A stretch of 64,000 bases of DNA from Mycobacterium sp. 1465703.0 (GTDB taxonomy: Bacteria; Actinomycetota; Actinomycetes; Mycobacteriales; Mycobacteriaceae). Of this stretch, positions 45,804-54,365 are shown piece after piece. The notes beneath the pieces were generated by a model. The model saw nothing but the letters and a program-made list of their open reading frames with translations, made no database searches and was not told where the DNA came from. Positions within the stretch are counted from its first letter, which is position 1. The number at the start of each line of letters is the position of its first letter. The stretch covers positions 1 through 64,000 of the forward strand of contig NZ_LZKU01000135.1 in NCBI RefSeq assembly GCF_001672975.1, read 5' to 3'. The position numbers were made by a program, and so were the translations under genes.

Positions 45804-47945
45804 TCATCGCCTGCGTAGCAGTGTCATTCGTGAGTCATACGGTATGAGTGGCATGTTGATGATGTGCGCGACCGCCTGCCCGGGGTCGATGCGAACGTAA
45901 TTGGCCTGCCCCCATTGGAATTCCTGGCCGGTGATCTCGTCGCGCACCCAAAACCGCTCGTAGGGCTCCATACCCAAAGCGGCCATGTCTAAAAACAGCG
46001 TCGCTTCTTCGGCGCCGAACGCGTTGAGCGTCACCACCACCAACACGCAGTCACCGGTTGCCGGGTCGAACTTGGAGTAGGCCAGCAACGCATCGTTGTC
46101 CACGCTGTGGAAATGAATGGTGCGCATCTGCTGCAGCGCGGGGTGTAGCCGGCGAATCTCGTTGAGCTGCGTGATGAATGGCTCGAGCGATCTTCCTTCG
46201 GCGAGCGCGCCCGCGAAATCACGCGGCCGCAACTCGTACTTCTCCGAGTCCAGGTATTCTTCGCTGCCCTCGCGCACCGCACGGTGCTCGAACAGTTCGT
46301 AGCCCGAGTACACGCCCCACGCCGGCCCCATGGTTGCCGCCAGCACCGCGCGGATGGCGAACATTCCGGGACCGTTGTGCTGCAGGACGGCGTGCAGGAT
46401 GTCGGGGGTGTTGACGAACAGGTTGGGTCGGCGGAAGTCGGCGAGTTTGGCGATGTCGTCGCCGAATTCGGTCAGCTCCCATTTGGCGGTGCGCCAGGTG
46501 AAGTAGCTGTAGGACTGCGTGAATCCCAGTTTGGCCAGGCCGTACTGCCGGGCCGGCGGAGTGAACGCCTCGGACAAGAACAGCACATCGGGGTCGATGG
46601 CCTTGACCGCGGCGATCAGCCAGGCCCAGAAGTCCGGCGGTTTGGTGTGCGGGTTGTCGACGCGAAAGAACTTGACGCCGTGGTCCATCCAGTGTCGGAC
46701 CACGCGGAGCACCTCGTCGTAGAGGCCGGCCGGGTCGTTGTCGAAGTTGATCGGATAGATGTCCTGGTATTTCTTCGGCGGGTTTTCCGCGTAGGCGATG
46801 GTGCCGTCGGGCAATTCGGTGAACCAGTTGCGGTGATCGCGCGCCCAGGGATGATCCGGTGCACATTGCAACGCCAGGTCCAGCGCCACCTCCATGCCCA
46901 ACTCGCGGGCCGCAGCGACGAAGGCGTCGAAATCGTCGATGGTGCCCAGATCCGGGTGGACGGCGTCGTGGCCGCCTTCGTCGCTGCCGATCGCCCACGG
47001 CGAGCCCACATCTCCGGGGGCGGCGGTCGGAGAGTTGTTGCGCCCCTTGCGATGTACCTTGCCGATCGGGTGGATCGGCGGCAGGTAGACGACGTCGAAA
47101 CCCATTGCCGCGATACGCGGAAGCTGGACGGCAGCCGTGGCGAAGGTGCCGTGCACCGGGTTGCCGTCGGCGCCCCACCCGCCGGTCGAGCGGGGGAACA
47201 TTTCGTACCAGGAGCCGAACCGGGCCAGCGGGCGATCCACCCACACGCCGTACTGCTCGCCCCGGGTGACCAGATCGCGCAGCGGGTAGTCGGCCAGGAT
47301 TTCTTCGATCTCGGCTCCCAGTGCCAGTGCGGTTCGGGTGACCGGGTCGCCGGGCTTGCGCAACGCCGCGGCCGCGTCCAGCAGTGGCTCGCGCAGCGCA
47401 CGCGGCACGCCCGTCGCTGCGCGCTCGAACAGGCCGGCGCCGACCAGGAGATCATTGGACAATTCGTTCTCGCCCTGACCGGCGTCCAGCTTGGCGACCA
47501 CGCTATGCCGCCACGAGTGAATCGGGTCGCCCCAACCGTCTACCCGGAAGGTCCACAACCCGACCTGATCGGGCGTGAACTGACCGTGAAAAACGTAGGG
47601 CTCCAGACCCATCTTCATGGGCAGCGACAGCGGCTTGATCCGTTGCTGGTCGACCTTGCCGTCCCGGTCGGTCACCGGCTTTGCCGGAGCCTGAACCGCC
47701 TTGACTCGTCGAGTTTCGGCTACCTGCGGATAGCCGGGGCCGAGATAGCGCACGACCAAGGTCGCCGCGACAGCCTCGTGCCCCTCCCGCCACACTGCGG
47801 CGCTGACCGGCACGACCTCGCCGACCACGGCTTTTGCGGGATACTTGCCACAGGAAACGACCGGCTGAACGTTATCGATCTCGACACGACCGGGCACCAC
47901 CACTCCGTTCCGATTGTGTGCGGCCCACCCCGCGGGGTGCTCCAT
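45804..47945 (-). CDS. glgE: Alpha-1,4-glucan:maltose-1-phosphate maltosyltransferase
   Basis: Extends alpha-glucan using maltose-1-phosphate; GH13_3. Order: N-terminal beta domains, dimerising helices, catalytic barrel, C-terminal beta sandwich. Motifs: [38 protein letters not shown] with the nucleophile Asp, [12 protein letters not shown] with the acid/base Glu, and [18 protein letters not shown] at 47943-47945 gives 713 residues, near the M. tuberculosis length; ATG at 48005 would add 20. Promoter region is shared with the divergent glgP. Confidence 0.95.
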   Translation of the reverse strand: MEHPAGWAAHNRNGVVVPGRVEIDNVQPVVSCGKYPAKAVVGEVVPVSAAVWREGHEAVAATLVVRYLGPGYPQVAETRRVKAVQAPAKPVTDRDGKVDQQRIKPLSLPMKMGLEPYVFHGQFTPDQVGLWTFRVDGWGDPIHSWRHSVVAKLDAGQGENELSNDLLVGAGLFERAATGVPRALREPLLDAAAALRKPGDPVTRTALALGAEIEEILADYPLRDLVTRGEQYGVWVDRPLARFGSWYEMFPRSTGGWGADGNPVHGTFATAAVQLPRIAAMGFDVVYLPPIHPIGKVHRKGRNNSPTAAPGDVGSPWAIGSDEGGHDAVHPDLGTIDDFDAFVAAARELGMEVALDLALQCAPDHPWARDHRNWFTELPDGTIAYAENPPKKYQDIYPINFDNDPAGLYDEVLRVVRHWMDHGVKFFRVDNPHTKPPDFWAWLIAAVKAIDPDVLFLSEAFTPPARQYGLAKLGFTQSYSYFTWRTAKWELTEFGDDIAKLADFRRPNLFVNTPDILHAVLQHNGPGMFAIRAVLAATMGPAWGVYSGYELFEHRAVREGSEEYLDSEKYELRPRDFAGALAEGRSLEPFITQLNEIRRLHPALQQMRTIHFHSVDNDALLAYSKFDPATGDCVLVVVTLNAFGAEEATLFLDMAALGMEPYERFWVRDEITGQEFQWGQANYVRIDPGQAVAHIINMPLIPYDSRMTLLRRR

Positions 47946-48120
47946 GCGGAATGCCGCTCGTCGGGAAACTTCCTGCCGTGGGGAACTTTCTGGGTGGGGA
48001 AGCATCGTTGCGACCCCGATAACTACCCGATACCCACCCTAGTCGCCGGTCACACACCACCGCAGAAAGCGATCCTTCCCGGCGGTGCGCGGGCCAGGAT
48101 GCTCAGTAAGGTAGGGACGC

Positions 48121-50769
48121 GTGAAAGCCCTCCGCCGGTTTACCGTCCGTGCTCACCTTCCGGAGCGTCTGACCGCGCTGGACCAGCTGTCGACCAACCT
48201 CCGATGGTCGTGGGACAAGCCCACCCAGGACCTGTTCGCGACCATCGACCCGGACCTGTGGGAGCGGTGCGGCAGCGATCCGGTGGCGTTGCTGGGCGCG
48301 GTCAAACCGGCACGACTCGACGAGTTGGCGGCCGACGAGACGTTCCTGGGCCGGCTCGACGAGCTGGCCGCCGATTTGAACGACTACCTGAACCGTCCGC
48401 TGTGGTACCAGCAGCAGCGGGAACAAGGCGTCGAAATGCCGGCCGCCATCGCCTACTTCTCGATGGAGTTCGGCATCGCCGAAGTGCTGCCCAACTACTC
48501 CGGCGGTTTGGGAATTCTTGCCGGTGACCACCTGAAGTCGGCATCCGATCTGGGGCTGCCGCTGATAGCGGTGGGTCTGTATTACCGCTCCGGGTACTTC
48601 CGGCAGTCGCTGACCGCCGACGGCTGGCAGAACGAGACCTACCCGTCGCTGGATCCGCAAGGCCTGCCGTTGCGGCTGCTGACCGACGCCACCGGCGAGC
48701 CCGCGCTGGTTGAGCTGATGCTGCCGGACGCCGCGCAGTTGCACGCGCGCATCTGGGTCGCGCAGGTCGGCAGGGTTCCGCTGTTGTTGCTGGACTCCGA
48801 CGTCCCCGAGAACGAACACGATTTGCGTGGCGTCACCGATCGCCTTTACGGCGGAGACCAGGAACATCGGATGCGGCAGGAGATCCTGGCCGGCATCGGC
48901 GGGGTGCGGGCGATCCGCGCCTTCACCGACATCCACGGCCTGCCCGCACCCGAGGTGTTCCATATGAATGAGGGCCACGCGGGTTTCCTGGGTGCGGAAC
49001 GCATTCGCGAATTGATGACCGGTCCGGGATTGGACTTCGACACCGCGCTGACGGTGGTGCGCTCCAGCACGGTCTTCACCACCCACACCCCGGTACCCGC
49101 CGGCATCGACCGGTTCCCCATCGAGATGGTGCAGCTGTATTTCGACGACCACGCGGCCGGAGCGGAAACCGGTGCGAAAGCCGCCGCATCCGACGTCGCC
49201 GGCGCACCCGTGTTGTTGCCAGGGGTGCCGACCGCGCGCATTCTCGCGCTCGGCGCCGAAGACGACCCCACCGTGTTCAACATGGCCCACATGGGTCTGC
49301 GGCTGGCCCAGCGCGCCAACGGTGTGTCGTCGCTGCACGGCCGGGTGAGTCGGTCCATGTTCAACGAGCTGTGGCCCGGATTCGACGCGAATGAGGTGCC
49401 GATCGGCTCGATTACCAACGGAGTTCACGCGCGTACCTGGGCGGCGCCGCAATGGCTGCAGCTGGGTCGTGAGCTGGCCGGGTCGGATTCGTTCAGCGAT
49501 CCGGGGGTTTGGTTGCGGCTCAAGCAGGTTGACGCGGGCCATCTGTGGTGGATCCGTTCACAGCTGAGGTCTCTGCTGGTCGACGACGTCCGGCGGCGGC
49601 TACGCAGCTCATGGCTGGAACGAGGTGCCTCCGAGGCCGAATTGGGTTGGATAGCAACGGCCTTTGATTCGGATGTGCTGACCATCGGGTTCGCCCGGCG
49701 GGTGCCGACGTACAAGCGGCTGACACTGATGCTGCGCGACCCGGCGCGGCTCGAGAAGTTGTTGCTCGACGAGGACCGGCCGATTCAGCTGATCGTCGCC
49801 GGGAAGTCCCACCCGGCCGACGACGGCGGAAAAGCGTTGATTCAGCAGGTGGTTCGGTTCGCCGACCGGCCGCAGGTCCGCCACCGCATCGCGTTTTTGC
49901 CCGACTACGACATGTCCATGGCCCGACTGCTGTATTGGGGCTGCGACGTCTGGCTGAACAATCCGCTGCGGCCGCTGGAGGCCTGCGGCACTTCGGGAAT
50001 GAAGAGTGCGCTCAACGGCGGGCTCAACCTGTCCATCCGCGACGGCTGGTGGGACGAATGGTACGACGGCGAAAACGGTTGGGCGATACCGTCTGCCGAC
50101 GGAGTCATCGACGAACACCGCCGCGACGACTTGGAGGCCAGTGGGCTCTACACGCTGCTGGAAGAGGCCGTGGCGCCGAAGTTCTACGAACGCGACGAGC
50201 ACGGGGTGCCGCCCCGCTGGATCGAAATGGTGCGCCACACCGTGCAAACCCTCGGTCCCAAGGTGCTGGCGTCGCGGATGGTGCGTGACTACGTCGAGCA
50301 GTACTACACGCCCGCGGCCCAATCGCTGCGCAAGACGATCGCGCCCGCCGACGATGCGGCCAGCGGTGGTGAGTTCGGCGCGGCCCGCGAGCTTGCCGCG
50401 TATCGCCGGCGGGCACAGCAGGCATGGCCCAAGATCGTCATCACCGACGTGGACAGCACCGGTCTGCCGGACACTCCGGTGCTCGGCTCCAAACTGACCC
50501 TGACCGCGACCGTGCAGCTGGCCGGGCTGGCACCCGAAGAGGTCACGGTGCAGGCGGTGGTGGGCCGGGTCGACGCCAGCGACGCGCTGCTGGAACCGAT
50601 CACCGTCGAAATGTCTTACGCCGGCACCGCCGAGGGTGGCAACCAGGTCTTCTCGACGACAACGCCGCTACCGCTGGCCGGATCGGTCGGCTACACCGTA
50701 CGGGTGTTGCCCCACAACCCGATGCTGGCGGCCAGCAACGAGCTCGGTTTGGTCACGCTGGCGCGCTAG
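48121..50769 (+). CDS. glgP: Glycogen/alpha-glucan phosphorylase
   Basis: PLP enzyme releasing glucose-1-phosphate from alpha-1,4-glucan ends. An N-terminal DUF3417 domain (LSTNLRWSWDKPTQDLFATID) marks the archaeal/mycobacterial type. AYFSMEFGIAEVLPNYSGGLGILAGDHLKSASDLG and EVFHMNEGHAGF are conserved, and the PLP lysine is in EACGTSGMKSALNGG. 882 residues, GTG start after AAGGTAGGGA. Transcribed away from glgE-glgB; all three handle the same polymer. Confidence 0.95.
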   Translation: MKALRRFTVRAHLPERLTALDQLSTNLRWSWDKPTQDLFATIDPDLWERCGSDPVALLGAVKPARLDELAADETFLGRLDELAADLNDYLNRPLWYQQQREQGVEMPAAIAYFSMEFGIAEVLPNYSGGLGILAGDHLKSASDLGLPLIAVGLYYRSGYFRQSLTADGWQNETYPSLDPQGLPLRLLTDATGEPALVELMLPDAAQLHARIWVAQVGRVPLLLLDSDVPENEHDLRGVTDRLYGGDQEHRMRQEILAGIGGVRAIRAFTDIHGLPAPEVFHMNEGHAGFLGAERIRELMTGPGLDFDTALTVVRSSTVFTTHTPVPAGIDRFPIEMVQLYFDDHAAGAETGAKAAASDVAGAPVLLPGVPTARILALGAEDDPTVFNMAHMGLRLAQRANGVSSLHGRVSRSMFNELWPGFDANEVPIGSITNGVHARTWAAPQWLQLGRELAGSDSFSDPGVWLRLKQVDAGHLWWIRSQLRSLLVDDVRRRLRSSWLERGASEAELGWIATAFDSDVLTIGFARRVPTYKRLTLMLRDPARLEKLLLDEDRPIQLIVAGKSHPADDGGKALIQQVVRFADRPQVRHRIAFLPDYDMSMARLLYWGCDVWLNNPLRPLEACGTSGMKSALNGGLNLSIRDGWWDEWYDGENGWAIPSADGVIDEHRRDDLEASGLYTLLEEAVAPKFYERDEHGVPPRWIEMVRHTVQTLGPKVLASRMVRDYVEQYYTPAAQSLRKTIAPADDAASGGEFGAARELAAYRRRAQQAWPKIVITDVDSTGLPDTPVLGSKLTLTATVQLAGLAPEEVTVQAVVGRVDASDALLEPITVEMSYAGTAEGGNQVFSTTTPLPLAGSVGYTVRVLPHNPMLAASNELGLVTLAR

Positions 50770-51049
50770 CCTTCGAGATCCTAAGCGGGTAAAGCGCTGT
50801 CGACATACTATATTGTCCTGGCCCGCAAAGCTTTTCGTGGCCAGCCACAGCCTGTGCGGTTGGCGGCTTCGAGGACAACGTGAAGTATGGCGTGGTGCCG
50901 GCCGGATCGTAACCGTGCTCAGCCGCGATGCGGGCGCCGCCAACTAATTTTCACAACAGTAATAAATAGATTTTCGAACTCAGCACGTGCGGTTGAGCGA
51001 CAATTGCGACGCGGTCAGAGTCGCAACAGCCTCACAGTGGAGGTGCGCC
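50770..51049. other. Gap with an AT-rich patch; left edge of the DegV-kinase block
   Basis: No gene is convincing here. An AT-rich run at 50943-50976 (TTTTCACAACAGTAATAAAT) stands out in GC-rich surroundings and may be a promoter, and CATACTATATTGTCC at 50804-50818 is another weak candidate. It marks the junction where accessory genes part glgP from dinG. Confidence 0.4.
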
Positions 51050-51475
51050 ATGACGCACAGAATTGCTGTCACAGCCCGGACTCCCCTGAGGCGCCCGGCA
51101 GAGGGCGCGACGACGAACGGGCATGACCCTGCTGGTGGGGTCATCGATGGAAACACCGGCTTGAGCCGCAGACCTCTCCGGACGGGCCGGCCGCCTGCCC
51201 CGCTCACGCGACGCCGAAGGCCCTCCCCCGTCTCCGCTACGAAGCTACCGCGCTCGCCGCGGGTCCCTAACGTCGTCGACACGCTCATGCGCACCATGAC
51301 GATCGGTAGCGCGATGGCATCAACCGCGGTTCTGGAACGGGCCGATCTGGCGATCCACCCCGACACCAGCAGTATCGGTTTCCTCGAATGGCACCAGATC
51401 GACCGCGCCCGCGAGGCGGGCCGAATCGCGACACGGGAAGCACTGCCGCGGATCATCGAGGTGATCGGTGGCTGA
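51050..51475 (+). pseudogene. Patatin-like phospholipase C-terminal remnant
   Basis: The 141-residue frame from ATG 51050 (after GGAGG) begins with low-complexity Arg/Pro sequence lacking any patatin nucleophile GxSxG. From about residue 75 it reads PNVVDTLMRTMTIGSAMAS and then ADLAIHPDTSSIGFLEWHQIDRAREAGR, which resembles the end of mycobacterial patatin-family (RssA/NTE) proteins. I infer that the catalytic part was lost and the tail kept. Its stop overlaps the first DegV gene, so it may survive as the translational leader of that operon, or as a short unrelated protein. Confidence 0.5.
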
Positions 51476-52373
51476 CGTCGCGGTGGTCACCGACAGCACC
51501 GCGTCGCTACCCGCCGCTCTCGTCGACAGCCTCGGCATCACGGTGGTGTCGATGTATTACGACGTTGCTGGCACCGCGTCGCCCGAGGGGGGCCATGAGG
51601 TGCCTGGCCGCGGACTGCGCGAGATGGAGTTCGACGGTGATTTCGGAAGGTTTTACGCAGAACTGGACGCGCTGAAAGGTGTCGCGACGACATCGCCGCC
51701 TACGGTCGGGGATTTCGCCGTAATCTTTGACCGGCTGCTGGAGCAGCACAGCGCTGTTGTCGCAGTCCTTGTCTCGTCGGGCCTCTCCAGGACCTGCTCG
51801 ATCGCTCGTGAAGCAGCCGCACAATTGGAGCCTGACGGTTGCTGTGGCGACCGGGTGGTCGTGATCGATTCGGCCGGGACGGTCGGCCATCTGGGTGTTC
51901 AGGCGCTGGCCGCGGCACGGGCGGCCGCCGCGGGAGAAGACGGCCCGGGGGTGATCGCGGCGGTGCGCCGAGCGCGCCAGGAGGTCAGGCAGTGGTTCGT
52001 TCTCGACACGCTTGAGTATGTCCGGCGCAGCGGCCGGATCGGTAGTGCGGCCGCATGGCTCGGATCCGCACTCGACCTCAAGCCGATCTTGTTGATCGAA
52101 TCGGAGTTCAAGCCCGTCGAGCGTGTGCGAACGCGCAAGCGCGCTGTCGAGCGATTGGTCGAGTTGATGCGTCAGCGTCGCGCGGTTGGCGCCGATCGGT
52201 GGTTCGTCCAGCACGCGTATGCGCGCGACGACGCGGAGCGGCTTGCCGAGCGTCTTGCCGGGCTGTTCGGCATGGAGCCGGAGTTCGTCTCAGAGGTGGG
52301 GCCGGTATGTGCAACGCACACCGGGCCGGGGGCGTTGGCGGCCGGAAGTCTTCCCGCAGCCGCGTTGGGTTAG
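51468..52373 (+). CDS. DegV/FakB-like fatty-acid-binding protein, paralogue 1
   Basis: 301 residues. DegV landmarks: VAVVTDSTASLP at the start, ATTSPPTVGDF, VLVSSGLSRTCSIAREAA (Ser/Thr cluster near the lipid carboxylate), VIDSAGTVGHLG, DTLEYVRRSGRIG, and ATHTGPGALA at the end. Family members bind one fatty acid; FakB proteins present it to the kinase FakA, which is not encoded here. GTG at 51468 follows GAGGTG and overlaps the patatin remnant stop. First of three tandem paralogues. Confidence 0.92.
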   Translation: MADVAVVTDSTASLPAALVDSLGITVVSMYYDVAGTASPEGGHEVPGRGLREMEFDGDFGRFYAELDALKGVATTSPPTVGDFAVIFDRLLEQHSAVVAVLVSSGLSRTCSIAREAAAQLEPDGCCGDRVVVIDSAGTVGHLGVQALAAARAAAAGEDGPGVIAAVRRARQEVRQWFVLDTLEYVRRSGRIGSAAAWLGSALDLKPILLIESEFKPVERVRTRKRAVERLVELMRQRRAVGADRWFVQHAYARDDAERLAERLAGLFGMEPEFVSEVGPVCATHTGPGALAAGSLPAAALG

Positions 52374-52456
52374 TCAGAGGTAAGAGATGCCGATGATGTG
52401 TATGACGTTGTGCGAGTTGGGATTCGATGATTTCTGGATCGGCTTGGGAGGTGCAC

Positions 52457-53347
52457 GTGCCTGACGTAGCGGTGGTCACCGACAGCACCTGCGCGCTGCC
52501 CCGGGCGCTCGTCGAGAGCTTGGACATCACGGTTGTTTCGCTGTACTACGACATCACTGGTGCCGCGTCGCCCACCGGCGGCCACGAGCTGCCTGGCCGC
52601 GGGGAGCGCGAGTCGGACTTTGACGGTGACTGGGCGCGGTTTTTTGCCGAACTGGACGCTTCGAAGACCGTCGCGACGACCGGGCCGCCCAAGGTCGAAG
52701 ATTTCGTCGCAGCCTATGAACGCCTGCTGCAGCAACACAGCGCCGTGGTCGCCGTCATGCTTGGCTCAAACCTCTCCCCGACGTGTGAGTTCGCCCGGGA
52801 GGCAGCGGCGCGGATGGACGGCGAGCGGATTGTGGTCATCGATTCGGCCGGCGTGGCCGGCCATCTGGGTTGTCAGGCGCTGGCGGCGGCGCGTGCCGCG
52901 GCGACGGGAGCCGACTTGCGAGGCGTGACCGAGCAGGTGCGCCGGGCGCGTCAGGAGGTCAGGCAATGGGTCCTCGTCGACACGCTTGAATATCTGAGGC
53001 GCGGCGGCCGGGTCGGCACCGCGGCTGCATGGATCGGATCGGCGCTCGATCTCAAGCCGATCTTGATGGTGGAATCAGAGATGAAGGCCGTCGAACGCGT
53101 GCGCACGTTCAAGCGCGGCGTCGAGCGGTTGGTTGAGCTGATGCGACAGCGCCGCGCGGTGGGCGCCGATCGATGGTTCGTCCAACACGCCTACGCGCAC
53201 GAGGAGGCGCAGCGATTGGCCGAGCGGCTGGCTGAGCTGTTCGGCACCGCACCGGAGTTCATCTCCCCGGTTGGACCGGTACTGGCAACTCATACGGGTC
53301 CGGGGATGGTGACGGTCGGCGGTCTTCCCAGCGCGGCACTGGGTTAG
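52457..53347 (+). CDS. DegV/FakB-like fatty-acid-binding protein, paralogue 2
   Basis: 296 residues from GTG at 52457, chosen because GGGAGG lies about 5 bases upstream; an ATG at 52427 is in frame but lacks a site. Motifs parallel paralogue 1: VAVVTDSTCALP, ATTGPPKVEDF, MLGSNLSPTCEFAREAA, VIDSAGVAGHLG, DTLEYLRRGGRVG, ATHTGPGMV. The Ser-Ser of paralogue 1 is Gly-Ser, and other pocket positions differ, consistent with a different acyl preference. 83 bp after paralogue 1, same strand. Confidence 0.92.
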   Translation: MPDVAVVTDSTCALPRALVESLDITVVSLYYDITGAASPTGGHELPGRGERESDFDGDWARFFAELDASKTVATTGPPKVEDFVAAYERLLQQHSAVVAVMLGSNLSPTCEFAREAAARMDGERIVVIDSAGVAGHLGCQALAAARAAATGADLRGVTEQVRRARQEVRQWVLVDTLEYLRRGGRVGTAAAWIGSALDLKPILMVESEMKAVERVRTFKRGVERLVELMRQRRAVGADRWFVQHAYAHEEAQRLAERLAELFGTAPEFISPVGPVLATHTGPGMVTVGGLPSAALG

Positions 53348-53498
53348 CGAGCATTTCGCCGTGAATCCAAGGCCAGACCAGTATTTGGCGAAAGTCGCCA
53401 GACTGCCCCCGACGTCGAGCCTGCGGAAGTACGCTTTGCGCTTACAGGTCGTGGCTGGGCACGAATCACGGTGTTCAGGAACCGGCTGGAGTGCGCGC

Positions 53499-54362
53499 AT
53501 GGCTGATGTCGCGGTGGTTACCGACAGCACTGGCTACCTGCCGCCTGCGCTCGTCGACAAGTTCGATATCACGGTGGTGTCGCAGTACTACGACATTGGT
53601 GACGGGCCGCGGCGTGAGTCGGAGTTCGATGGTGATTTTGGACGGTTCTATGCCGAACTGGACGCTTCGAAGAACATCGCGAAAACGTCGGCGCCTGCAG
53701 TCGAGGATTTCGTCGCGGTCTTTGACCGGCTGTTGGGACAGCACACCGCCGTTGTCTCAGTGCTGATCTCCTCGGGCATTTCCGAGACCTGCTCGATGGC
53801 TCGCCAGGCAGCCGCAAAGCTAGAGGGCGAGGGTGGCGAGCGGGTGGTCGTAATCGACTCGGCCGGCTTCGGCGGACACCTTGGGCTGCAGGCGCTGGCG
53901 GCAGCACGTGCGGCGGGCGAGGGTGCCGACGCAGAAGGCGTCACCGAACGGGTGCGGCAAGCCCGCCACGAAGTCAAGGGCTGGGGCTTGGTGGACACGC
54001 TCGAGTACCTCCGCCGAAGCAACCGGGTGGGCACCGTGGCCGCATGGGTCGGATCGGCGCTCGACCTCAAACCGATCCTGACGATCGAGTCGGAGCTCAA
54101 GGCCCTCGAGCGGGTGCGCACCCACAAGCGAGGGGTCGAGCGGCTGATCGAACTGATGGTCCAGCGGCGCGCCGCGGGTGCCGATCGGTGGTTTGTCCAG
54201 CACGCATTTGCGCACGAGGAGGCAAAGCGGCTGGCCGAGCGTCTCGCCGAATTGTATTGCACCGAGCCGGAATTCATCTCCCAGATCGGACCCGTTGTCG
54301 CAACGCATGTCGGTCCAGGAACATTAGTGGTCGGCGGACTTCCAGGTGCGGCGCTGAGGTAA
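53499..54362 (+). CDS. DegV/FakB-like fatty-acid-binding protein, paralogue 3
   Basis: 287 residues from ATG at 53499 after CTGGAG; the longer in-frame start at 53361 adds 46 residues unlike any DegV. It has VAVVTDSTGYLP, LISSGISETCSMARQAA, VIDSAGFGGHLG and DTLEYLRRSNRVG. Two differences stand out: about 12 residues are missing after YYDI, where paralogues 1 and 2 have a Gly/Pro loop, and the C-terminal motif is ATHVGPG rather than ATHTGPG. Its end carries the ribosome-binding site (GAGG) of the kinase-cyclase gene 3 bp downstream, so the two are coupled. Confidence 0.92.
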   Translation: MADVAVVTDSTGYLPPALVDKFDITVVSQYYDIGDGPRRESEFDGDFGRFYAELDASKNIAKTSAPAVEDFVAVFDRLLGQHTAVVSVLISSGISETCSMARQAAAKLEGEGGERVVVIDSAGFGGHLGLQALAAARAAGEGADAEGVTERVRQARHEVKGWGLVDTLEYLRRSNRVGTVAAWVGSALDLKPILTIESELKALERVRTHKRGVERLIELMVQRRAAGADRWFVQHAFAHEEAKRLAERLAELYCTEPEFISQIGPVVATHVGPGTLVVGGLPGAALR

Positions 54363-54365
54363 CCG

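Noticed and set aside
46284..48527. 747-residue plus-strand ORF opposite glgE and the glgE-glgP gap
   Set aside because: Antisense of glgE with Arg/Gly/Val bias; it continues into glgP in the wrong frame.
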